In this document: positions 47,582 through 54,022 of the stretch, in pieces
Layout of the letters: every line of letters starts with the position of its first letter
Position numbering within the stretch: position 1 is the first letter of the stretch
Source: RYN-230 sp963841695
Lineage (GTDB): Bacteria; Actinomycetota; Actinomycetes; Streptosporangiales; Streptosporangiaceae
Direction of reading: 5' to 3'
NCBI GenBank assembly: GCA_963841695.1
Contig: CAWJDQ010000012.1
Coordinates: 9,427-73,426, forward strand
Length of the DNA: 64,000 nt
Made by a program: the position numbers and the translations under genes
Notes under the pieces: model-generated
Database searches by the model: none
What the model was told of the DNA's origin: nothing
Seen by the model: only the letters and a program-made list of their open reading frames with translations

Positions 47582-48169
47582 TCACGCCTGGTCGGCGCGG
47601 CTGTCGGGCATCACCGCTGGCGATGACGCGACCCGGAGCGTCGCGAGCACGTCGGGGGTGAGGTCGTGCTCGGCGGCGTCGACCATCTCGAGATCGGCAC
47701 GGACGTGCAGTTCAGCCGCCTTGACAAGCAGCGCCACCACAGGTGATCCCGAGGCGGCCGCCCGGGCGTCAGCCAGGCTGCGCAGCTCGGTGAGCAGGTG
47801 CAGCCGCTGGCGCCGCAGCACGCCAGCCAGCGTCGCCGGATCTCCGGCCTGGGCGGCGGCCATCACCTTGAGGAAGAAATCGTCTCGATAGCCGCGCACG
47901 CGCACGCTCGGCTCGTTCAGCCAGCGATCGAGTTCCTCACGCCCGGCCGGGGTGATCCGGTGGATCAGCCGGTCCGGCTTGACCGGCTGCGGCTGGCGCT
48001 CGGACTCGATCAGGCCGTCGCGGGCCAGGCGGTCGAGGATCTGGTAAAGGTGCCCGATGTTCAGGCCGCCCCACTGATCGCCCACGGCCTGCTCAAAGCT
48101 ACCCTTCAGCTCGTAGCCGTGCGCGGGCTTGGCTGTGAGCAGAGCCAGCACGGCGTGGTGCAGAGCCAT
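47582..48169 (-). CDS. PadR-family transcriptional regulator
   Basis: A 195-residue repressor. The N-terminal winged HTH is typical (ALLTAKPAHGYELKGSFEQ, LNIGHLYQILDRLARDGLI, then the wing KPDRLIHRITPAG). The C-terminal half is the Vir-like helical dimerisation domain. ATG 48169 is used; the upstream extension is not family-like. It is divergent from an ABC ATPase at 48268 across a 98-bp gap, the usual PadR/transporter arrangement, and probably represses it. Confidence 0.92.
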   Translation of the reverse strand: MALHHAVLALLTAKPAHGYELKGSFEQAVGDQWGGLNIGHLYQILDRLARDGLIESERQPQPVKPDRLIHRITPAGREELDRWLNEPSVRVRGYRDDFFLKVMAAAQAGDPATLAGVLRRQRLHLLTELRSLADARAAASGSPVVALLVKAAELHVRADLEMVDAAEHDLTPDVLATLRVASSPAVMPDSRADQA

Positions 48170-48267
48170 GTGACCATTCTCCCGTCCGGGCAGCGTAACG
48201 ATGCGACCTCGGCCCACATCGTCACTAGATAATGCTCTTGCATTGCTGCTAGGTAAGGACCAGAGTA
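48170..48267. promoter_or_regulatory. Divergent PadR/ABC promoter region
   Basis: A 98-bp gap with an AT-rich core ACTAGATAATGCTCTTGCATTGCTGCTAGGT (middle near 48226-48256) unlike the surrounding GC-rich DNA. It contains the partial dyad CTAG-N-TA ... GCTAG and the -10-like TAGATAAT. Plausible site for the PadR protein. Confidence 0.5.
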
Positions 48268-49134
48268 GTGACGTGCCCGGCCCACGTCACGCGGCGCGGG
48301 AAACGGCCGTCGGAGGGTGCCAGCCGTGCGCAGACTTGCCTGGTCGCAGCGCAGCCCTGGCCGCCTGCCCGGCCCCGGCCGGCCGCCGCCGCGGACCCGG
48401 CTCGCGGGGCCCTGGAGCTGCGCAGCGTCACCAAGCGCTACGGCACCGGCGGTGCCGAGCCGGTGACCGCCGCTGACTCCGTCAGTTTCACTATCGAGCC
48501 GGGCGAGTTCCTCGCGCTGACCGGGGCGTCGGGATCTGGCAAGTCGACGCTGCTGCACCTGATCGGCGCGATGGAACGCCCGGATACCGGCACGATCGTG
48601 AGCGGCGGCACCGAGGTGACCGCGCTGCGCGGGGCGGCGCTCGCCGCCTACCGGCGGACGGTGGGGTTCGTGTTCCAGCGCTACAACCTGCTGCCCGCGC
48701 TCACCGCCCTGGACAACGTGATCGCGCCGGTGCTCCCGTACCGGACCGGCTGGGACAAGCCCGGCCGCGGCCGCCAGCTCCTTGAGGCGGTCGGCCTCGG
48801 CGGGCGGGAGCGGTCGCTGCCGTCGCGGATGTCAGGCGGCGAACAGCAGCGGGTCGCCATCGCGCGGGCCCTGGTCAACACCCCGAACGTCCTCCTCGCC
48901 GACGAGCCCACCGGCAACCTGGACTCGCGTACCGCCACCGGCATCCTCGACCTGCTGGCCGGGCTCCGGCAGGAGAACCAGATGACCGTCATCATCGCTA
49001 CGCACGACCCGCAGATCGCCGCCCGCTGCGACCGGCTGATCAGGCTCAAGGACGGTGCCGTCATCGACGACATCGAGATCGAGGGCGGCCCGCCCGCCGA
49101 CGAGACCATCCGGAGGATCAGCCAGCTCGGCTGA
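48268..49134 (+). CDS. LolD/MacB-type ABC ATPase without a partner permease
   Basis: A protein of up to 288 residues. Walker A GASGSGKST, Q-loop FVFQRYNLLP, signature MSGGEQQRVAIARAL, Walker B VLLADEPTGNLD and H-loop ATHD are complete. The first 45 residues from GTG 48268 are Arg/Pro-rich and may be untranslated, but no better in-frame start is visible before LELRSVTKRYG. No FtsX-type permease follows; the next sequence is a broken dehalogenase stub. It may serve a permease elsewhere, or the partner was lost. Confidence 0.9.
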   Translation: MTCPAHVTRRGKRPSEGASRAQTCLVAAQPWPPARPRPAAAADPARGALELRSVTKRYGTGGAEPVTAADSVSFTIEPGEFLALTGASGSGKSTLLHLIGAMERPDTGTIVSGGTEVTALRGAALAAYRRTVGFVFQRYNLLPALTALDNVIAPVLPYRTGWDKPGRGRQLLEAVGLGGRERSLPSRMSGGEQQRVAIARALVNTPNVLLADEPTGNLDSRTATGILDLLAGLRQENQMTVIIATHDPQIAARCDRLIRLKDGAVIDDIEIEGGPPADETIRRISQLG

Positions 49135-49270
49135 CGGAGCACGGCCGCGCCGCCGGCCGCCAGCCCGCCAGGATGGTCACCCTTAGCTGATCTGACGGTG
49201 TCGGAACGGGCGGCGGCGGGCAGGCTGGCCCGGAGCAATCGTGTGGCCCTCACGAACGGGAGGTTCCGCT

Positions 49271-49399
49271 GTGCCCGAGCGACCGATCATCGTCTTCGAT
49301 GTCAACGAGACCCTGCTCGACCTCGATGCGATCGCCGGCCAGCTCATCGGGCGATACGCCGCAGCGGCGAACGCCGCCCGGCCACCCTGGAAGGAATGA
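49271..49399 (+). pseudogene. Type II haloacid dehalogenase, N-terminal stub
   Basis: A GTG start with a fine GGGAGG ribosome site begins PERPIIVFDVNETLLDLDAIA. This is the HAD motif I of L-2-haloacid dehalogenases (nucleophile Asp in DVNETLLD). After about 42 codons it ends at TGA; motifs II-IV are absent from the following DNA. The stop overlaps the ATG of the next gene. Probably the remains of a deletion that joined the dehalogenase start to the ScoMcrA-head-like gene. Confidence 0.75.
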
Positions 49400-49704
49400 G
49401 CAGCATGGTGACATGGGACCGCGTGACCGGCACTGACGTGCTGCGCGCGATACAGGAGTACGACCGGCTGGGGCCTGAGGCCTTTTTCGCTGCCCACGGT
49501 TTCGGTCCGACCACCACGTATGACCTGGTCCGGGACGAACGCCGCTACCCGCCGAAAGCCATCCTGGGCACGGCTTATGAGTTCGCCACGGGCCAGCGCC
49601 TCGCCAGCGGCGATTTCGAGGGCGGGAAGAGCGGCGCCGTCGCCGTGCTCGGGAAACTGGGATTCACCATCCAGCACAAGCACCAGCCGGCCAGCTCAGG
49701 CTGA
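49396..49704 (+). CDS. Stand-alone ScoMcrA N-terminal-head-like protein
   Basis: A 102-residue protein. The pattern VLRAIQEYDRLGPEAFFAAHG, then RYPPKAILGTAYEFATGQ and DFEGGKSGAVAVLGKLGF, matches the N-terminal head domain of ScoMcrA-like type IV restriction enzymes, as I remember it. Here it has no SBD, SRA or HNH domain. ATG 49396 overlaps the dehalogenase stub stop; ATG 49405 (MVTWDRV) is better spaced from AAGGA. Stand-alone copies are known in actinobacteria but their role is not established. Confidence 0.7.
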   Translation: MSSMVTWDRVTGTDVLRAIQEYDRLGPEAFFAAHGFGPTTTYDLVRDERRYPPKAILGTAYEFATGQRLASGDFEGGKSGAVAVLGKLGFTIQHKHQPASSG

Positions 49705-49743
49705 GCGGGGCCGCCTGCGCTGCTGCCCGGGCCGGGTGGCCGG

Positions 49744-50094
49744 CTAGACGGCGAACAGCGTCCCCAGGTTCGTGATGGCCAGTTCCTGCTTGGGAACGAA
49801 TGCGGTCGCGGCGCAGCTCTTCAGGATCTGCGCGGGCACATCATCGACAGAAGTCAGCACGATCCTGACCCCGGGACACGCGGCAGCGAGCGACCAGGAC
49901 ACCGTGAATCCGTCCGGTCCCGGAAGGTTGATGTCCAGCAGGACCCCGTCGGGGCGGGTCCGGGCGGCGGCCGCGAGCGCCTGCGCGCCGTCCGCTGCCT
50001 CGTCGGCAAGCTCGAGGCCGTGTGCGGCCAGCAATTCCCCCGCTACGGCGCGAAAGCGCGGACTGTCGTCCACAACCAGGATACGGATGGCCAC
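49744..50094 (-). CDS. Receiver-only response regulator
   Basis: A 116-residue CheY-like receiver without an output domain. Acidic pair in VVDDSPRF, phospho-acceptor Asp54 in VLLDINLPGPDGFTV, Thr in VLTS and Lys in VPKQE. It is a close paralogue of the protein at 57879. Start is GTG 50094; no ribosome site is seen and a GATACT hexamer ends four bases upstream, so a leaderless or nearly leaderless message is possible. A palindromic motif lies 33 bp upstream, shared with the paralogue. Confidence 0.9.
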   Translation of the reverse strand: MAIRILVVDDSPRFRAVAGELLAAHGLELADEAADGAQALAAAARTRPDGVLLDINLPGPDGFTVSWSLAAACPGVRIVLTSVDDVPAQILKSCAATAFVPKQELAITNLGTLFAV

Positions 50095-50127
50095 GTAAAG
50101 TATCGTCCCGGACAGGCAGGGTCATTG

Positions 50128-50150
50128 CCAATCGGGTTAACCCCACATCG
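50128..50150 (-). promoter_or_regulatory. Conserved palindromic motif, copy 1
   Basis: On the minus strand TGTGGGGTTAACCCGATTGGC, containing the perfect palindrome GGGTTAACCC. The same sequence (19 of 21 identical) stands at the same distance before the receiver gene at 58238. Probably an operator for the LuxR-type neighbour or another regulator. Confidence 0.65.
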
Positions 50151-50175
50151 CTGGCGGCCAGGGCCGCAGCCATGA

Positions 50176-50400
50176 GCAGCTGCGTTTTCCGCCAACCGGC
50201 CGGTAAGCGGATGGCAAAGCCTCACCGATACCGAACGCGCCACCTCCAGGCTCGCTCCTCAGGGCCTGAGTAACAAGGAGATCGGCGGCCGCCTCTACAT
50301 CAGCGGGCCCACCGTCGCTTTCCATCTCCGCCAGATATTCCGCAAGCTGCAGATCAGCTCACGAGTGGAGCTCGCCCGCATTGTCCTGGAACGGGGAGGG
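50176..50400 (+). pseudogene. LuxR-type HTH remnant (LAL C-terminus)
   Basis: An open stretch without a start codon encodes only a LuxR C-terminal domain: GWQSLTDTERATSRLAPQG, LSNKEIGGRLYISGPTVAFH, LRQIFRKLQISSRVELARIV. The order receiver (minus), palindromic motif, LuxR HTH (plus) copies the intact arrangement at 57.9-61.2 kb, where the LuxR gene is 940 codons. This copy has lost its ATPase and TPR part. The frame runs on to 50757 but that part is antisense to a better gene. Confidence 0.7.
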
Positions 50401-50430
50401 AGCTGGGCTGCCCATGAGGACGGAGCGCGG

Positions 50431-50673
50431 TCACCCGGTGGCAGTGCCCTCTCCGGTCGGCGGGCCTCTTCGCGGGAGAACCCGGAGGCCCACGACACGT
50501 GCGCCGAAGATCTCGAGCCGGGCGAGGAGACCGCGCAGGGCGGCCTGATCCGGGAGCGGGCCATGCAGAAGCGTCTGGACTGGCTCTACCGAGGCGGTCA
50601 GCTGCTCGAAGTCCAGCACGGCCTCACGGGGGACGATCCCCGCGATGCGGATCTCGTAGTACGAAGATGGCAT
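50431..50673 (-). CDS. Small conserved actinobacterial protein
   Basis: An 80-residue protein of unknown function: YYEIRIAGIVPREAVLDFEQ, then TLLHGPLPDQAALRGLLARL, EIFGARVVGLRVL. It is a paralogue of the frameshifted gene at 7254. No catalytic motif is visible; it is short, strand-helix-strand in pattern and soluble. It lies between the LuxR remnant (convergent) and an MBL hydrolase on the same strand (74 nt upstream of it in the reading direction). ATG 50673 has no strong ribosome site. Confidence 0.7.
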   Translation of the reverse strand: MPSSYYEIRIAGIVPREAVLDFEQLTASVEPVQTLLHGPLPDQAALRGLLARLEIFGARVVGLRVLPRRGPPTGEGTATG

Positions 50674-50747
50674 GTGACGTCCCGGGATCGGGTGGCAAGT
50701 AGTCAGGTCTTCAGGGTCCGGCCTCGTGGGCCCCGGCGCCCCACTCG

Positions 50748-51719
50748 CTACGGGTGAATCGGGAGAGCCCGGCGCAGGCCGTCGCGGCCTGCGGTGGTGG
50801 TGCCGCTGAAGCCCTGGCCGGCCCGCTGCGCCCAGTCCGCGTCGGTGATCGCGCCTGGCTCCGCGGGCAGGTAGTGGGTGAGGATCAGCTCGCCGACCCG
50901 GGCGCGTTCGGCGACGCTCCCGGCCTGGGTGACGTCGGTGTGCAGCGCCGCCATCCGTTCCAGGGCAGCGCCGGTGAAGCCGTACCGCTCAAGGTAGCCG
51001 AGGTCCGCTACCGCGTGAACCAGGATGTCGGCGCCGCGGGCGAGCAGGATCAGGTCATCGGTCACGGTGGTGTCGCCCGAAAACACCACCGACCCGTCCG
51101 CAGTATCGAAGCGGTAAGCCAGCGCGGGAACGGCCCGGCCATGCATCACCGCGACGGTCGTCACCCGGATGACCCGATCGTCGAAGACGACGACCGGAAC
51201 CTGGGGTGTCCCCGCGGCCCGCGCCGGGAGATGAATGTCGCTGGCCCGCACCAGTGCGCCCGGGTCAGGCATGCGGGCGTCGAGCGGCATGACGTTCAGG
51301 TGGTAGGCGTAGCCGGCGAGGATGTCCCCGACCAGGTCCGCCGTGCCGGGGGCCGGTAGGTCCGGGTGGATCGTGGTCTGCCGGTGGAAGGTGGCATCCC
51401 CGGCCGGCACCACGTCGGGGCGGCCCGGCCCGTAGACGCGAACCGGGGGGAGCGGGCCGTGATCACCGCAGCGGCCGCCCCAGGGATAGATGAGCAGGCC
51501 GGCCAGGTCACCGGTGTGATCGGCATGAAGATGGGTGAGGAACACCGCTTCCAGGGCGGCGAAGGCCAGGCCCGCGTCAGCGAAGGCGGACGGCGCCCCG
51601 CGACCGCAGTCCACCACGAAAATCCGGCCCTCGATGATGAGCGCGGAGGAGATCCCCGCGCGGCCCGCCACGGGCATGGGGGCACCGGCCGTGCCCAGCA
51701 GCACCAGTTCAGACGTCAT
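50748..51719 (-). CDS. MBL-fold hydrolase (arylsulfatase/RNase Z-like)
   Basis: A 323-residue metallo-beta-lactamase-fold enzyme. Zinc motif THLHADHTGD (H-x-H-x-D-H) at about residues 62-71, further ligands in VMHG, FSGDTT and the late LTHYLP. It resembles the RNase Z/arylsulfatase branch that begins LVLLGTAGAPMP. Substrate unknown. No signal peptide. ATG 51719 follows GGAGAAACGGGT. It precedes the small conserved protein on the same strand. Confidence 0.9.
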   Translation of the reverse strand: MTSELVLLGTAGAPMPVAGRAGISSALIIEGRIFVVDCGRGAPSAFADAGLAFAALEAVFLTHLHADHTGDLAGLLIYPWGGRCGDHGPLPPVRVYGPGRPDVVPAGDATFHRQTTIHPDLPAPGTADLVGDILAGYAYHLNVMPLDARMPDPGALVRASDIHLPARAAGTPQVPVVVFDDRVIRVTTVAVMHGRAVPALAYRFDTADGSVVFSGDTTVTDDLILLARGADILVHAVADLGYLERYGFTGAALERMAALHTDVTQAGSVAERARVGELILTHYLPAEPGAITDADWAQRAGQGFSGTTTAGRDGLRRALPIHP

Positions 51720-51779
51720 ACCCGTTTCTCCTACCCCGCTGCGCCTCGTGGCTCGTGCCCGTGGCCCGGCCGGGCCCGG

Positions 51780-52736
51780 TCAGGGATTCGGCGGCCCGAG
51801 GTACGGAAACCCGGTGAGCAGGTCGCCGTGGGGTCTGAGGCCGTCCGAACTGACCTTCCCGTTGGTCAGGAACGCCATGCGGGCGCTGAATACGTCATCG
51901 GTGAGAGCGCGCCCGTTGGGGTAGCAGGCCGGCCTGGTGCGGTCGTAGCGCAGGATGTCGGGCAGCACGGTACCGGCGGCCGCGGCCGCCTCCTCGGCCG
52001 TGTAGCCGCCACTGGCCTGCAGGATTTGCGTCCACAGCGGCAGGTACATGACCACGTCGGTGGCCGGTTCCCCGGTGTTGTAGGTGTTCTTGACATCGTC
52101 CGGGTTGACGATCGGGTTCATCGACGGGTTGCCGCCCCGGTCCATCTGCACGATCATGCCGTCGCGGCGCACGCTGAGCGTGGCCCAGACCCCGATGCCC
52201 GGGCCCGGGCCGAGCATGTCGTTCGGCACTTCCAGCACGATGGAGAGAATGTTCTGGCCGGCGAACGTGTCGATGCCGGTCCACCGGAATCCGTGCAGCG
52301 CGCCTTCGGCGTCGGCGAAGAACGGCTCGCTGCGCGCGCCGATGAACAGGCGGCACCGGCCCGCCCGGACAGGCTCGGCGGTGGCGCCGAGGCCGACCGG
52401 CATGCCCGCGACCAGCACCTCGCCGGCCGACCCAGGCTGCCGGGCCTGGCGGCCCGTGGCGTGGTGGGCGGTCGCGGTCTGCTTGCCGCCCACGGGATCG
52501 GAGAACGTGAACGTGAACGCCACGTCGGCGTGCAGGTCGCCGTCGTTGTCGATGTTGATCCGGTGGATCGCGTCCGGGTGGAATTCCGGGCCGCCGCACA
52601 GAAACGGGTTGGCGTCGATGATCAGCACGGTCTTGCCCGGGTCGTCGGGCGACGGGAACACGAACAGATCCGTGAAGTCCAGCCGCGCGTCGTCGCCAGG
52701 GAACCTCAGGTTGGCCCCGCTGAAGTGGTTAGACAT
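51780..52736 (-). CDS. DUF4331 family protein
   Basis: A 318-residue protein of the DUF4331 family (SNHFSGANLRFPGDDARLDF at the start, DLFVFPSPDDPGKTVLIID, GRALTDDVFSARMAFLTNGK near the end). The function of the family is not known; it is beta-rich and often secreted, but no signal peptide is present here. ATG 52736 follows AAGGAGCAGAC. The gap to the next gene (52737-53007) shows nothing convincing. Confidence 0.9.
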   Translation of the reverse strand: MSNHFSGANLRFPGDDARLDFTDLFVFPSPDDPGKTVLIIDANPFLCGGPEFHPDAIHRINIDNDGDLHADVAFTFTFSDPVGGKQTATAHHATGRQARQPGSAGEVLVAGMPVGLGATAEPVRAGRCRLFIGARSEPFFADAEGALHGFRWTGIDTFAGQNILSIVLEVPNDMLGPGPGIGVWATLSVRRDGMIVQMDRGGNPSMNPIVNPDDVKNTYNTGEPATDVVMYLPLWTQILQASGGYTAEEAAAAAGTVLPDILRYDRTRPACYPNGRALTDDVFSARMAFLTNGKVSSDGLRPHGDLLTGFPYLGPPNP

Positions 52737-53007
52737 GTCTGCTCCTTACTTCGCCGGGCTTGGGCCTCGCGAGGCGGTGGCTGCGCCCGATCTCACGGCG
52801 CCAGGCTGGCGATGCTGTCAGGGTCGCGCTCCGGGCGCGCAGTCGCGCCCGTGGGAAGCCCTGGCCGCGCCTCAGGGCATCGCCACCGCGCCGCCAGGGA
52901 CATGACGGGCGCGACCTGGCCGGCTGGGCCGGGATGGCCGTCGCGCCTACCGTCGCTTAGGCGGCCGGCTACGCTACCCGGCGCGATCTGCCGGCGCTCG
53001 TGCGGGT

Positions 53008-53259
53008 TTGTTTCTGGCCTTGCTGGCCCTCATCGTGGTCGGGATAGTGCTCATCTTCGTCAATATCCCGGGCGGAGCGCTGATCTACTCCGTGCCCGGC
53101 CTGGTCATCTTCGCCGGGTTCACCATGGTCGATTTCCAGCGACTGCGCACCTCCCAGGACATCGGCTCCGCGCCCTTGCTGGCCGCATCGATCGTCCTCG
53201 GCGTGCTGAACGTGTTCCTGTCCTTCCTGGAAATCGTCTCGGGCCAGGAAGAAGTCTGA
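53008..53259 (+). pseudogene. Bax inhibitor-1/YccA-like protein, C-terminal fragment
   Basis: An 83-residue fragment: three hydrophobic segments with GLVIFAGFTMVDFQRLRTSQ and SAPLLAASIVLGVLNVFLSF. These match the last three membrane helices of BI-1/UPF0005 proteins, which are normally 220 residues or more. The first four helices are absent upstream. A TTG/GTG at the fragment start has no ribosome site. Most likely a remnant. Confidence 0.7.
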
Positions 53260-53434
53260 GCAGGTGGGCGGTGACCTCTGGTGAGGCTGTGCCAGGTGAG
53301 ACGTGAGTTAATAAATGCGCCAGGAGAAGCCTGAGTGAGCCAGAGTGAGACTTCTGGCGTGCGTCGGGTGGTGAGACGGGGTATTGCTACTCCTCCGGCC
53401 ATGAACATAGGCTTGCCGCGGAGGTGTATGCTCC

Positions 53435-54022
53435 GTGACTTCGCAAACACTTGGCAAACTCGACCTTGGATTCCGGCCCGGCGACCACGTTTGCGCTTTT
53501 TATAATGGTGACGGAGACGTTCTTAATAATATTGTAGTGGATTTCTTGTCGAAGGGCCTGCGGGCGGGGGACAAGTGCCTCTGCTTCATCGACGCACCGT
53601 CCCCGGTGCGCGAGCGGATCCCCGGGGAGCTCGTGCCGCGAGACGGTATTCTGCAATTCTTCACCGAGGAGGAAGGCTACCTTGACGGCGGCCGGTTCTC
53701 GCCGGATTCATTTATCCGTAACCTGGAGTCTACGGTCCAGGGCGTGCTTTCCGAGGGCTACGAGCGCCTCTGGCTGGCCGGCGACACCAGCGTCATTATC
53801 CGGAGCGGGATCAGCCAGCAGGACTGGTTCGCCGCCGAATCGCAGGTCAGTGACTTCGCGCCGCGGTATCCCCAGGTCATCATGTGCCTCTACGATCTTG
53901 ACCTGTTCGACGGTCAAATGGTCATGTACGTGCTCCGGACGCATACCCAGATCTTCGTCAACGGCCTGATCATCGCGAATCCGTACTACGTTCCCAAACG
54001 TCAGTTCCTCGGCGGCCGATGA
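53435..54022 (+). CDS. MEDS-domain sensory protein
   Basis: A 195-residue single MEDS (methanogen/methylotroph DcmR sensory) domain: FRPGDHVCAFYNGDGDVLNN, then DFLSKGLRAGDKCLCFID, GRFSPDSFI, RLWLAGDTS, and CLYDLDLFDG. Such domains bind small C1-type ligands in some relatives and feed kinases in actinobacteria. GTG 53435 is the start. The first 150 bases are much more AT-rich than the rest of the window. The stop overlaps the ATG of the PAS kinase by four bases, so the two are partners. Confidence 0.9.
   Translation: MTSQTLGKLDLGFRPGDHVCAFYNGDGDVLNNIVVDFLSKGLRAGDKCLCFIDAPSPVRERIPGELVPRDGILQFFTEEEGYLDGGRFSPDSFIRNLESTVQGVLSEGYERLWLAGDTSVIIRSGISQQDWFAAESQVSDFAPRYPQVIMCLYDLDLFDGQMVMYVLRTHTQIFVNGLIIANPYYVPKRQFLGGR

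Noticed and set aside
46170..47585. A 471-codon minus-strand frame opposite the Rv1733c-family and flavodoxin genes
   Set aside because: No family pattern, and both opposite genes have family motifs and ribosome sites.
50365..50757. Extension of the LuxR HTH frame to 50757
   Set aside because: Beyond about 50400 it is only the antisense of the small conserved protein at 50431-50673.
51366..53306. A 646-codon plus-strand frame opposite the MBL and DUF4331 genes
   Set aside because: Shadow translation rich in Gly, Arg and His; the minus-strand genes are clearly real.
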